64,000 nt of DNA from Edaphochlamys debaryana (GCA_016858145.1 JAEHOE010000009.1:1-64000); one strand, 5' to 3'. Positions 45,813 to 57,281 are shown, counted from the stretch's first letter. The notes: generated by a model from the sequence alone, not told the origin. A program made the numbers and translations.

Positions 45813-46509
45813 GTGGTTGCGGAGTTCTGGGCTCGCGTCCGTTCTTTTGCAGAGGACTGTGGACAAGGTTTCGGAAAGAAGTGGAGAGACGTTCCGCCCG
45901 ACCACCCTTTCCTGGGCGGCGTGTCAGGGAAGCCTCGGTTCAACCCTCCAGCGGATGTTGAGCCGCCTTCCCCCTGAATTCATGTGGGAGCTGTGCTTGT
46001 GCAGAACGCTGGCCCTCCAGGGTTTTGACAGTGGCTGACGGGATTGGAGTAGGGGGCAGACTCGGTGTGTGACACTCCTCTAGGGAGCGCCTGGGGTCGG
46101 GGGAAGTTGACTCTCTCCCCCTCATGTGGGGCCGGCAGCTCGTCTGCCCGCTGGCCGCAACCCTGTAACGCGTCATTCCTAAAGACAGCATGTGCGGCTA
46201 CGACCGGGGAAGGGGAGCACGGGCAGGGGTAGTCTTCTCCCACGCGGGGGTCGCGGGGTGACAGTCACTTCACCCTCCCCGGTGAGGTCCGGCCCACGCG
46301 GGGGTCGGCGGAAAGGGGGGGAACGATGGGCATGGTGATCGCTCCGGGTTTTGCGGGGTGACAATCACTCCAACCTCTAGCTGAGACGCCCCACTTGATA
46401 CCCGAACACTCACTTGGCACTCGGTGGGGTTGAACGCTTCGATCCCTTGGAGCCCGCGTCTATGAGAGAACACCTCGCGGCCGCCAAAATCGCTCAATAC
46501 GACTTCAGT

Positions 46510-48645
46510 ATGTCAGCTAGAATCACACCAACCAAGTTGACGCTTCAGGATGTCATGCGGGTGCTCAGCCTCGATTCTCTCGACCTGATTTACCGCGAGC
46601 TCAAACAGCAGGGCTGCCTCGCTGCAGCGCGCCTGGCGTGCTCCTGGCTTCGTGCGCTTGTGGACGGGAGCGTGCGGGAGCTGGTGGTCCGGGAGCGGGC
46701 GCCGGTGCGGGCCCCGCCCTCGCTGGCCCGATGGCCCCGCTGCACCGCCATCGTCCTGGCGCCCCGGCCCCCGCCCCCCGAACTCGCAAGGGCCGCCGGC
46801 GGTGAACTGCACGAGACAGATGTGCTACTCCATGCGCCTTTCTTGGGGCAGCCGGAGAGCGCACGTCGGCGCATCACGTCTCTGCGCCTGCAGGCGGACG
46901 AGCAGTCGGCGTTGCGGGGAGTGCGGGTGGGCCCTGCGGCGGCAGCGCTGGCGTCCTACCTTCCCTGCCTTCGGAGCCTCGACCTCTCCAGCCTCCTGCC
47001 TGCCGACGGCAGTCACCCGGCCCGTGTCGTGACGGCAGCGGACACGGCCCTCCTGCACGTGGCCCTCGCCCTCCTCCCCGCCCTCGAGTCCGTCTCCCTC
47101 CCGTCTGCCCTACTGCTGCCGGGCATCGAGGCGCTGGCGGGGCGGCTGCGGAGCCTGAGCGCGGGCAGCCCCCACCGCCTGAGGTCGGGCCTCCCGCATT
47201 ACTTTGAGGAGCTCCGCCCAGGGGCGGCCGAGGGCATTAGTAAGCTCTCGCGGCTGGAGGCGTTGACGCTCTCTGCCGTCGACGGCCGCCCGTCCACCGG
47301 ACCCGTTAACGGCCTGCAGGAGCTTCTGAACAGCCTGCCGCCCTCGCTGCGAAGGCTGGAGCTGAAGGACTGCTGCCTGTGGATCCACGATTCGCTGCTC
47401 TCCCTTGCCGCTAGCTGGGAAGGCGGCGGCGGCCGGCTTGCGAGCCTGGATCTGGACTTCACACAACTGCGTAATCCATGGCTGTCCGACACAAGCCAAG
47501 CGCCTGCGTTACTGGAGCAGCTCGTCCTGTCGTGGCTTACGCTTCAGCGTGGCGTTCGCAGCCTTTCTGTCCGCAAGGTTGCCCTTGAGAGGGCCTTGGC
47601 GGCGCCCCTGCTGCGGCTGTTGGCGCTGGCCGATGAGGCCGAGGTTGGGACCCTGCGGCTGCCAGAATGTGTGACCGAGTATCAGCTGCGACCGGGCGGC
47701 GAGCTCTGGGCTATCTGGGCCTGTGTCCGGGAGGTTCGGCTCGACATCCCCTGCGGTCACGGCTTGCTCCTATCGCTGCCTCGACAGGCGCAGCCGCCGG
47801 CCCCCGCCCAGCCGCCCTTCCAGCTGCCAACACCCGAGGAGGTGTGGGCCCTGGCCGTTCAGCACGCCCTGGCGGCGACCGATCTACCAGACTGGCTGGC
47901 GTCGCAGCAGGGCAGTGGCAGCCTGATGCTACTGACTGGACCGCCGGCCGAGGCGGGGCTGGCGGCAGCGGGGCGCGGGGAGCTGGGGGAGTGGCTGGCG
48001 GAGCTGTGCCGCGAGTTCCGCACAGCGCTGTCGGAGAGGGAAGCGGGGGAGGCTCAGGCCGCGCCCCTGTCGGCCGCCAGCTGTGTGCTGGTCACGGCCA
48101 GGCCGTCCAAGCCGTCAGGGGCTGCGGCGCGGGCCGTGACACAGGCCTTACAAGAGGCAGGCTCTCGACGAGGCGGCGCCGTCCGCCGCCTCAGCAGCAC
48201 CCTGTTTCCCTGGGGTCTGCAGCAGGTGAGGTTGCTTGGGGAGGCGGCCTTGGCGGGAGCCCTGTTGCGGAGCCAAGGGGTACCTCACGAGCATCTTAAA
48301 AGGAGGCAGCTAGCCAGAGCTAGCTGGGCGTTATGTTGCCAGCTCTATCCTTTCCCGCTGCTACCCCCCTGTTACCGCATGCATGTTGCTCCGACCCATC
48401 CTTCTAGCGCTTGCCATGCCGACCCTTACACAACCACCCTCCCGCCACAGGTGCTGCAGCGGCTGTGGGCGGAGGCGGTGGCGGCAGGCTCGGTGCTCGT
48501 TACCGGTGGCTTGTGGGCCGGCAGCTCTGTAGCGGCCGGGCCGGACCTGGTAGGGGCGCTGCTGCGCTGGGCCGTGTCGGTGAGGGGTCACGCCTGGTTC
48601 CTGATAAGACCGCTGGAGACCTGGCCGGGGGGCACCCGCTGCTGA
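46510..48645 (+). CDS. F-box-like/LRR-like protein, tandem copy 3
   Basis: Two exons, 46510-48225 and 48451-48645, give 636 aa. The start at 46510 (MSARITPTKLTLQDVM) aligns with the starts of copies 1 and 2; an upstream in-frame ATG exists at 46462 but the other copies lack it. The DDEDEDD stretch of copies 1 and 2 is replaced by ELARAAGGELHE. The 225-bp intron is stop-free and in phase, as in copy 1, so retention would give 711 aa. Within the C-terminal half the gene matches copy 2 in places (EFRTALSEREAGEAQAAPL) and copy 1 in others (SCVLVTARPSKPSGA), a mosaic typical of gene conversion. Upstream sequence from about 46184 is the duplicated promoter unit. Confidence 0.6.
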   Translation: MSARITPTKLTLQDVMRVLSLDSLDLIYRELKQQGCLAAARLACSWLRALVDGSVRELVVRERAPVRAPPSLARWPRCTAIVLAPRPPPPELARAAGGELHETDVLLHAPFLGQPESARRRITSLRLQADEQSALRGVRVGPAAAALASYLPCLRSLDLSSLLPADGSHPARVVTAADTALLHVALALLPALESVSLPSALLLPGIEALAGRLRSLSAGSPHRLRSGLPHYFEELRPGAAEGISKLSRLEALTLSAVDGRPSTGPVNGLQELLNSLPPSLRRLELKDCCLWIHDSLLSLAASWEGGGGRLASLDLDFTQLRNPWLSDTSQAPALLEQLVLSWLTLQRGVRSLSVRKVALERALAAPLLRLLALADEAEVGTLRLPECVTEYQLRPGGELWAIWACVREVRLDIPCGHGLLLSLPRQAQPPAPAQPPFQLPTPEEVWALAVQHALAATDLPDWLASQQGSGSLMLLTGPPAEAGLAAAGRGELGEWLAELCREFRTALSEREAGEAQAAPLSAASCVLVTARPSKPSGAAARAVTQALQEAGSRRGGAVRRLSSTLFPWGLQQVRLLGEAALAGALLRSQGVPHEHLKRRQLARASWALCCQLYPFPLLPPCYRMHVAPTHPSSACHADPYTTTLPPQVLQRLWAEAVAAGSVLVTGGLWAGSSVAAGPDLVGALLRWAVSVRGHAWFLIRPLETWPGGTRC

Positions 48646-50365
48646 GGCGTGTGTGTGTGTGTGGGGGGGGGGGGGGTTCTCGCCGCTAAGGCGCGGGGGC
48701 TATCGGTGCTGAGGCCCGCCGAGTGGAGGGCCGCCGTGGGGCGTGCAGGCCTTCCGTACGCGGGGCCCCCGCCCTCGGGGTCTTTCGCGGACCTGGTGGA
48801 AGGCGCACAAGGGGTCTCTGCGACTCTGTGACGCCCGCTCAGGGCTGTGGCCGCTGCTGGTACCGGCCCAGCAGTCGGGTGCTGTAGTTATGGGGGCTCA
48901 GCCTCGGTCACCGCCTCCAGACCCTGAGAAAGGCGGCCAACTAGCTAGGGACGAAGGGCGCGTGCGGATGTGGCCAGGTGATGCAGTGGGTGCGTTGAAA
49001 GTGAGCGGCTGGGCGGCTGAAGCGGAGTTTGCTTGGGGCGGGCTTAGGGCTCAGAGGCCGAGGGCAAGTCTGCTTCTGCTGACAACACATGAGGGGAGAC
49101 TTGAGGGGTTTAGGCGACCACGCACACCGCCACGACTTACTACACACCTGCGTGCATCTTGCATCCGAGGGCATATGATTGTCTGGGCGGAGGGCCCGGC
49201 TAGTCCGGCTCGCCTGAAGCCATGCTGGACCCACCGAGTGGCTCCTACTTTGGGATAAGTTGGCACATGTTGCTTGGACAAGATGACAATTCAAGTCAGG
49301 TGTTACACGCCGCACGGCAGCGTCAGTCCGCCCTCAGCCCCCCCGACTGCACGGCACCTTTCTCGACCCCCCGCACAGCTCCGGTTAGTGCTAGAAAGCC
49401 TCGTAGCTTGTGTACTACGAGGGGCTATGCCTACAGCCAGTGTGCAAGTTCCGGACAGCACATCTGCACGCGACCCGCGACCGCCCAAGACCCCTACCAT
49501 CTCACGTCTTGCCACTGTCTTCCCGCCCAATGCTTTGCGGTGCTGTTTAAGGGTGAGCCTTTTTTTCACCGCCCCCGGGATTACCCCGTGTTGGCGTGCG
49601 TGCGTGTGTGCCCTGCGTCACGCATGGACTTGCGATTCACGCCCAGCCCTCAATACCACAAGCTCAAGCTATCTTATCCCTACCGCTTGCGACTGAGAGC
49701 AGGGAAACGTATCGACCACGCTCCAACATGCCGGCGAAATGTCTGGGAGCTCAACCTTCCCGCTTGTGCCCAAACTGAGCGCAGTATTGTTAGAGCGCCT
49801 CATGCATCTCGTATCAGACGCCTGACGAGCGCACCACCTCGTGTAGTGAGGGGTTCAAACAGATTAATGGCCGGGTGCGAGCCCGCGTGCCGTGGTGCGG
49901 GCTGGTGATGGAGAGGGGTTGAGGGCTGTACGGAGCCAGACTCGAACATTGGGCCCCCTGGGGGGGACCACGGGGCTCAGCCCTCTTCCTGCCTTCTGGC
50001 AGCCACCCTTGTCACCGCGACCGTCACACAAACCCAACAAAGGAGCAAGTCCCGTGTGTTCTCGTAGCTTGCGCCCGGAAGCCATCAACCCGCGCAGTGG
50101 TCACATATCCCCTTGCCCCCGAGGCCTATACCACTTCCTACCCGCTTTGTGTTTGCCCATCTGCCCTCCCTCACATTCGGTTGAACCCCCTCACTACCTC
50201 TGTCTTGCAATCAGCCCCCATCAGGTCCCAGCCATGCCACCGTGTCCCTCACCCCTCACCCCCGCAGCTCACGAGGCTCACGCGTAGTCCACCTCGCGCC
50301 CACTGCCATGGCCCTGGGCCCGACTGGCCCCAGCTGGTCCCGCTTGGGCCCGGGCTGGGCCCGCC
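48646..50365. other. 3' flank of tandem copy 3 and intergenic region before the ankyrin gene
   Basis: The first ~600 bp resemble the 3' flanks of copies 1 and 2 (CGCTAAGGCGCGGGGGCT, then repeated CCGCCGAGTGGAGGGCC). Further on lie the dispersed repeat copy B (49914-50010) and a short segment at 49738-49830 that resembles 35788-35880. No gene is supported. Confidence 0.4.
49914..50010 (-). repeat. Dispersed repeat copy B (inverted relative to 12651-12777)
   Basis: Its reverse complement aligns with 12651-12777 over most of its length, starting with GGTGGCTGCCAGAAGGCAGG. No coding sequence is evident in either copy. Confidence 0.6.
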
Positions 50366-53300
50366 TCAGCTGAGCAGGGTCTTCAGCTCGGGTGTCTTGG
50401 CCACGTCAGCGGGCCGCTTGCCCTCCGAGTTGGCAGCGTCCTGGGGGGCGGACCGTGAGGGTTGGGACGAGGGAACCGGAGTACCGGTAAGCGGGGAGTC
50501 AGGGGGGACACCTTAGCCGCAACCCAGCATTGCCTCGCCGATAAAGCGAGGCATGGATGTAGGAACGGGTGGGCAAGACAGGCTTCGGCGTAGACTTGGC
50601 CACCGGGCCACCACGCTATGGTGCCATAAACCCTAGCGCACCATCGTGCTCTGCGCTGCGTTGCGCTGTGCTATAAACCACGCTATGGTGCTGGCCACCT
50701 ATCGCCCCCCTTCTGCCCCCTGCTGGCTGCCGCTTCACCCCTCATTTCGCTCTCCCACCCCATCCCATCCCATCTGATCGCATCCCACTTCCCACTTCCC
50801 CGGAAACGACCCCCTCCTCACCCGTGAAACCCACCTTGGGCGCCCCCGCCCCCAGCAGCCACCAGCCCACAGCAGCAACCCCTGCCCCTCTATGCCAGTA
50901 CGCCCATCTACCCCCTCCCCCCACCCCACCCCACCCCCTCCCAACCCCACCTTGGGCGCCCCCGCCCCCAGCAGCAGGTGAGCCACGGGCGTGTGGCCGT
51001 TGACCGCGGCCAGGTGGAGGGCGGTGTTGCCCTGGGGGTGGGGTGGGGGGTGGAAGGGTGGGGTGGGGGGTGGAGGGGTGGAGGGGTGGGGGGTGGAGGG
51101 GTGGGGGGTGGAGGGTTGGAGGGTTGGAGGGGCAGGGTGGAGGGGGGGGCATTGAATGGGAAGGGGGGGAGGAGGGCGGTGTTGCCCTCGGGAGGGTAAG
51201 ATGGAGAGGAAAAGGAGGGGGCGTTGAGGGTTGAGAGTTGGGGCGCGTGATGAGGACTGGCGCGGCCTGCCCCCGCCTGCTACTCTGGCCCGACCCCGCC
51301 CGCTGCCTCCCACTATCTACCGCTGCCTCCGCCCCCCTCCCCTCCCAACCCCCCTCACCCTACCCCACCCCCCTCCTGCCTCCCCACCTGGTTGTTGGCC
51401 GCCCCCGGGTTGGCCCCCGCCTGGAGCAGCGCATCCACCTGGGCGGGGGGGGGGAGCGGGCAGGTGAAGGGCGAGGAACCCTCATCAAGAGGGGTCACCA
51501 CGAGCGTGGCACCCTAGGTCAGGCACAGGACTCTCTGCCTCTCTTGCCGACCCACGAACAAGATTGCACGGCACACTCCCGCCCAACGCTCCCATCCACC
51601 GTCACAACCCTTCGCCGCCCCACCCACCTTGTCCGCCGCTCCCCCCCGTGCGGCCAGCTGAAGGGGCGTCCAGCCGTCCTCTGACACCGCCTTGGCCACG
51701 CTCGCCTTGCCGTCCTGCGGGGGGGTGCGGTGCAAGGGTGAGGGTCGCGTGCCCCGCACCCTTGCCCCTGCCCAATCCCCCCGAGATTCCCGACATCCCG
51801 AGCCGCCACGCTAGCTCCACCCCAGGTGTGCCCCCTGTTCCGGCTCCTAACCCTCATCCCGCCCCTGAACCCACCCCACACAGAACCCACGCGCATGCAA
51901 CCCAAGATCGTGACCCCACACAGAATCCGCACCCGCACACGTCCAGGCTTGGGGTCCCTTCCCCCAGCCCGCTTCCTCCGCCTGCACCCTCGCTTCCACC
52001 CCGTCCCCACCTCGAGCAGGAGCCTCAGCAGGCTCATCTTGCCCCGGCTGGCCGCCAGGTGCAGGGGAGACCTGGGGCAGGAGGGCAGGGGGGCATACTC
52101 TGTCGCTTAAGCTGCAACTAAGGAGGGGTTTGGAAGGTGTGTTGGGGTCGGGGGCAACGCAGCGCGCATGAACGCGGCAGTGTCAACGCTGGCGCCACCT
52201 GGCGCTTATCGGCTCATGACGAACCTCTCAGAACCTTCCACGCCATGTCCTCCTCTGTGACCTTGAAGGAACAGGGTCACATGTTCCGACTACATGCTAC
52301 GGCTACCCCTGTCCTTGCCCCCTACATGCGAGCCACCACCTCATGCCCCTGGGCCCCTGCTGGGCTTCCCACGGGGCCTCGCTTGGGCCCCCCGCTGGTC
52401 CTGCCCTGGGCCTCACTTGAAGTCCGGGTTGGGCAGGTCCGGGTCCGCCCCCGCCGCCAGCAGCGCCCGGGCGATGTCCTCGTCCCCCGCCTCCAGCGCC
52501 AAGTGCAGGGGGGAGGCGCGGTCAAAGTTGAGGAGGTTGACCGAGCAGCGACCTGACAGGGGGGGAGGGGAGGGAGAGGGGGAACGGGCGAGAGGCAGGG
52601 GTCAAGACCAGTGGCACAGCACAGCGCAGCACGCCGTACACGAGCAGCCCCTGGCGCGACAGCCGCCGCTCCCCGCAACCCAGCTCCACTCATGTCTAGC
52701 CAACCCTCACCACATGTATGTTCTCCCCTACATCTTCCCGCCTGCCACTGCCCCCGTTGGACCCAGCAGCAGCTTGACCAAGCCCCCCTTCCTTCCCCCT
52801 TCCTTCCCTTCCTGACTCGCTACCGCTCCTCCTCCACATCCTTCCCCCACATCCCCACCCCCTTACCTGTCCGATACCCGGTCCCCCGTTGACCGTACTA
52901 GACCGCCTCCTCCCCCCTCTCTCCCCCCTCCCCCTCCCCCACTTCTCAGATTCAAATACTCCCCCCTCCCCCCCCCCCCAAACCCACACACGCACCAGTC
53001 CCCAGCAGCAGCTTCACCAGCTCCACGTCCCCCGCCTCCACCGCCATGTGCAGGGGGGTGGCGTCGAAGGGCTCGATGGCGTTGCCGGCAAGCATCCTTT
53101 GGGGGGGAGAGGGGAGGGGGAGGGGGGGGGGGGCAGGAGGTGAGGAAGAGTGGGGGGGAGGGTGTACGAGAAGGCACGGGGCGCGGGTTGCGCCAGGGGA
53201 CGAGAAGTGTTTGGCAGCGGGGATGGGCGGCGCGTGGGGGATCCTCGCGACTTTCTGGGCGCAACCCCCAGGCCTTCTCTTGCCCCCTCCGGGTGTGGTG

Positions 53301-56300
53301 GTCACGAGTGCAGGAGCACACCTTCCGCCCGGGCTCTCACGCCTCTGGCCCTGTGGCCTCACCCCCCATGGCCGCAAGTTCCGCAGGCCGCCACACCCCT
53401 CTCTTCGCATTCATCTGGGCCGGGGAGCCCCACCCACCAGTTGCCCTGGGCGTACTCGCTTTCGTGCATTTTCTGCAGAGGGGGGCGGGGCGTGTTAGAC
53501 TGTTGGCGGCATTGCCCCGAACGGCGGCGTACGCAGTGGGGTTACAGCAGGGTAGCTGCAGGCCTGCAGGCGCCGCAAGACGTCTGCCTCCCCCCCTCAT
53601 CCCCCACACCCCCAACCCCCACCTGCACGTCGAGCTCCGCGAGCCAGCAGGTGCCGTACGCCGTCCAGGCAGCCCATACACACACGCTTTCCCCCCCTTT
53701 CTACCCCCCCTTCTCCCCCCCCCACCTGCACGTTGAGCTCCGCGGGCGGGTTGCTGCAGGCCAGCAGGTGCCGTACCACGTCCAGGTTGCCCGCCTCCAC
53801 GGCGGCGTGCAGGGGCGTGGAGCCGGACATGTCGGGGTAGTTGACCATGGCGGGGTCGTGGTCCAGCATCACCTGCGGCCGTACGGCACGTACGGCACCT
53901 TCAGTAGTGGGCACGTGCGGTAGGTACGGCAGGTGGAGGCCGTGCAGGCCGCCCCAAGGCTTGCGCCCTGACCCAGCCCCCATCCCTCCAACCCTGTCAC
54001 CCGCCCCACACCACCTAATCAGTCTCAGGCTCGCCGCTGCGGTGGCCTCGTAACCCTCAGTCCCCCGCCCGCGCCTTGACCCCCCACCTTGACCGTCTCG
54101 AGGCACTCCTGGCCCCCAATGCCGCAACCCATAGCCCTCGTCCTGACCTCAACTCCCCCCAATCCGTCGCCTCGGCATCACCATGTCCCCCGCCCCCATC
54201 CCTCCACCCCTGTCACCACCCCGCCCCCCTTCCTCCCACCTTGACCGTCTCCAGGCTCTCCGCGGCGATGGCCAGGCCCAGGGGCGTGTTGCCCTCCGAG
54301 TCCACCACGCGCAGGCTCAGGGGCTCCAGGAGGCATGGGGGAGGGGGGCGGGGAAGGAGAGGAGGGGAAAGAGCGGGTGGGTCTCGCCTGGGGAGGCAGC
54401 CGGGGAGCAGGCGTGCTGGGTGCGGCCAGTGGTGCGCTCAAGAACTTGTCAGGGGCGGCCGGTGCCTTAGTCCACGTCAGGCCCGAGCCTCAAGTTCCGC
54501 TGCCAGAGTTGGCAAGGGGAAGGCAATGTGCAATGGACGCATCCCCCCGACGGCCTCCACGGGTTTCGGGCCAGTCGCTTGCCCTTCCCAGCTTTGCCGC
54601 TTGCGGCCTCCCTGTGCTGCCAGCCGGACCTCGCCCGCCCCCGAAACCCCACCCCGATCCCACCTTGGCGCCCCCGCCTGCCGCCGCCGCCGCCTTGGCC
54701 GCGTCCTCGATCAGGCCCCGCAGCGCAGCGGCGTCGCCCCGGGTGGCGGCCTCGAAGATACTGGGGGCGGGGGGGATGGGAGGGGGGGTGGAGGCGATGG
54801 GAGAGAGGGATGGCAAGGGGGTGGGGACATGGTAAGGGGCGGGGGCCAGGCATGAGGGATGCACGTGCAGAGGGTCCCGCCCCTAGCCCATGCGGACGCC
54901 CTCCCGCTATCCCCACCCCTCAGACCACCAGGTCCACCCCCCCACCCCCCCCACCCCCCCCCCCCCCCCCCACCCCCACCCCCAGGCCCCCACCGCGTGT
55001 CGGGGCCGCCCAGCAGAGACCGCACGTCCTCCTCGTTGGCCATCTCGTACGGCTGTCGGCCGTTGAGATCAACCGCCTGAGGTACGGCAAGGGGGCGGTT
55101 GGCGGTTGACGGTCGTTGGTTGGGCGCGCACTACTGACGACCCCAGTCCTGTGTGGTCGTCAGCTCCCCCTTTCAAACCCCAGGGCCCAGGCCCAGTGCG
55201 TTGCAAGGGCAGCCTTCCGCCTTACTCCAGGCCCAATCCAAGGCCGAAGGCCCAGCCCCCCCCCCCTGCCCCATCCCCCCGCTCGCCTCCTGGTCCGCCC
55301 CCGCGTCCAGCAGGGCCCTGCAGGTGCCCATGGCGTCCTTCTTGGCGGCGGCCGCGAAGTGGAGCGGCGTGGTGCCCCTGGGGGGAGTGGGGGAGGGGTG
55401 TAGGGGGGTTGAGGAGGTGTGAACAAGGCTGAGCGGGGCTGCGCGGGAGGCCGCGAAAGTGGAGCGGCGTGGTGCCTATTGAGGTGGGCAGGTGGGTTTC
55501 AGGAGGGCGAGGGGCGAGGGGTGGAGGGGAGGGGTGGAGGGGAGGGGCGAGGGGAGACCTGAGGGGAGGGCGGGGGAAGGGTGCAGGTGGCGGAAGGCAA
55601 GGTTGGGGGGATTCCAGGGGTAGAGAGCCGCCACCCGCGGGCTGCCCCTATCCGGGCTGCGTCAACTCCCCAATGTCGCCTCGAACAGCTGCAGCCCTGC
55701 ACCCTTCCGTGCGGCCCCTCCCAACTGTAGGTTCCTTCATTACGATTGTTTACCCAACCACAAGTCTTCTGGAACTCCGCGGAGCAGCCCCCCCTTCCAG
55801 TCACGCTTTAAGCCCACGGCCTGTCAGCTGCGTTCTTCCGGTCGCCCCCTCCTCCTTCCCCTCCCCGCCTTCCTCCGGTCCGTTTCTCCGCTTGGGGCTG
55901 GCAGGCTCGTCCACCTCTTCTTGCACCCCTCCTGCGACCCTGTTGCTCTCAGCCGTTTCCTCCCGTTCTTGCCCCATTCCGTCTCCTCCTTTCCCCAAAG
56001 ACACTAAGTCTGAGCGGCCCGCTGTGAAGGAAGGGAGAGCTGACCCCGCGGGAGCGGATTTGGCACGCACCCCGCTTCAGTGCAACCTGCCCCCTTTCCG
56101 TTCCCCCCTTCCTCGCGTCCACTTCTCCCTTACCCCTCCTGCTTCTTAGGCGTGTGCAGCCCGCTGTGTGGGAGAGCAGGCAGCGCGGGGCAGGCGGGGC
56201 CCCTCCTGGCGGGAGCGGACCACCCGCTGTCCGTGCCCTGCCCCTCACCTGGAGTTGGTCACGTTCACGTCCGCCCCTAGCTCCAGCAGTACCTTTACCG

Positions 56301-56533
56301 CGTTTATGTTGCCCCACAGAGCCGCGACATGCAGTGCCGTCTGGCCAAACTGCGTGCATGCGATCGCGACTGGCTCAGCAACGCCTACCCCGAACTCCGA
56401 AAACCAACGACAAGGCGTATGGCATTACCTCGTTTGCGGCATCTGGGTGCAGGCCTCCTTCGTTCACTAGACGCCTCAGCTCCTCGGCTTTGTTGTCGCG
56501 TGCAAGGGCCAGCAGCGGCAGTGGCGCGCTCAT
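50366..56533 (-). CDS. Ankyrin-repeat protein
   Basis: Fifteen exons close in phase (444 aa): 56533-56429, 56349-56249, 55377-55287, 55076-54994, 54760-54664, 54323-54240, 53872-53726, 53472-53438, 53096-52996, 52552-52417, 52071-52011, 51714-51628, 51438-51388, 51031-50951 and 50440-50366. Nearly the whole protein is ankyrin repeats; clear ones begin FGQTALHVAALWGN, GTTPLHFAAAAKK, GNTPLGLAIAAES, GSTPLHAAVEAGN, DATPLHMAVEAGD, ASPLHLALEAGD, SPLHLAASRGK, GWTPLQLAARGG and GNTALHLAAVNGH. There is no other domain, signal peptide or membrane segment, so a cytosolic protein-binding role is likely; the partner is unknown. Intron 3 requires a GC donor (CAGGAG|GCGAGC). Several exon edges are copied in adjacent introns. 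Confidence 0.9.
50831..55476. repeat. Exon-edge duplications inside ankyrin-gene introns (five pairs)
   Basis: 50831-50859 equals 50947-50975 (29/29 nt; exon 14 end and donor). 51171-51188 equals 51016-51033 (18/18 nt; exon 14 start). 53618-53641 matches 53721-53744 (23/24 nt, with further similarity after a small deletion; exon 7 end and donor). 54083-54098 equals 54235-54250 (16/16 nt and continuing; exon 6 end and donor). 55449-55476 matches 55351-55376 (exon 3 start). Offsets are about 100-155 bp. Confidence 0.8.
51033..51140 (+). repeat. G-rich minisatellite in ankyrin intron 13
   Basis: Tandem variants of GGTGGAGGGGTGGGG occur on the plus strand, C-rich in the sense of the gene, just before the exon 14 acceptor. 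A similar G-rich run lies at 55500-55565. Confidence 0.7.
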
Positions 56534-57281
56534 CCTCGCAGCTAGGAGCTTCTAAGGATAGTGTACTTGAGTGATCAGGTTGCGAAGTCGAGCAGCCGAT
56601 GGATGCTTCGCGCAAGAAGCTTCTCAGTCCTGGGTCTATGTGGTATGGGACTGCTCGTGTGGTGTCAAGGAAGGTATGTCAGAGGGAGCTGGCGCCTCAA
56701 AGCGCCGGGTTACAGCGCGATTGGTCGTAGGAGGGACAGGGGGCGGACGTATGGGCTGCGTATGGGTTCGCGTGTGCCTCGGCGAACCGCTTTTCTGGAC
56801 CTTGTGCCCCTGCGCTTGCCGTGGCCAGTAACTCCATGACTGCGGGCGAAAGCATGTTGGTCCGGTATCAGCGAAGAGCAGGAGGGGGCAAAGGGCTCAG
56901 AGTTGCCGGACCCGGAGCACGGTCATGGCGAGTCATGGCAGGTCTTAGCAGGTCGGGTCTAAGCCGCCACGGCCCACACGCCTCCACTATGGAGGTGACG
57001 GAGCTTCGGACAAGGGATCGGGGCTTCTGTCTCACGAGCTACGCCGCTGTGGCAGCGAGGGGGGGATGATACGCGGGGCCGGGTGTCGTGCACGCGCGCG
57101 GGAGTGCGGTACGGGACGTGTCCCGACACCGAGCCCCAAATATGCGTAGCGGTTGCCCTCAGCGATACACTAGATTTCCCCACGCACCCACTTGCTCCTC
57201 CCGGTCGCTTGCAACTCGTGGCATTTGAACAAACATCCCAGCTGTCCTCACGACAGACCGAGCGCAAGAAAAACGTCTGCC
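56534..57281. promoter_or_regulatory. Divergent upstream region of the ankyrin gene and the diverged F-box-like copy
   Basis: About 750 bp between the minus-strand ATG at 56533 and the plus-strand ATG at 57282. No specific element recognised. Confidence 0.4.

Larger units (their letters stand above)
43046..46183 (+). mobile_element. Non-LTR retrotransposon remnant inserted in the tandem array
   Basis: Comparing the spacer between copies 1 and 2 with that between copies 2 and 3 shows common sequence ending AACAGTACAA (43045) and resuming at AGACAGCAT (about 46184). The ~3.1 kb between is extra and contains the reverse-transcriptase-type frame described separately. No target-site duplication is clear and about ten spacer bases seem lost. 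The element is on the same strand as the genes. The 5' 600 bp (43046-43650) could be element leader or another insertion. Confidence 0.65.
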
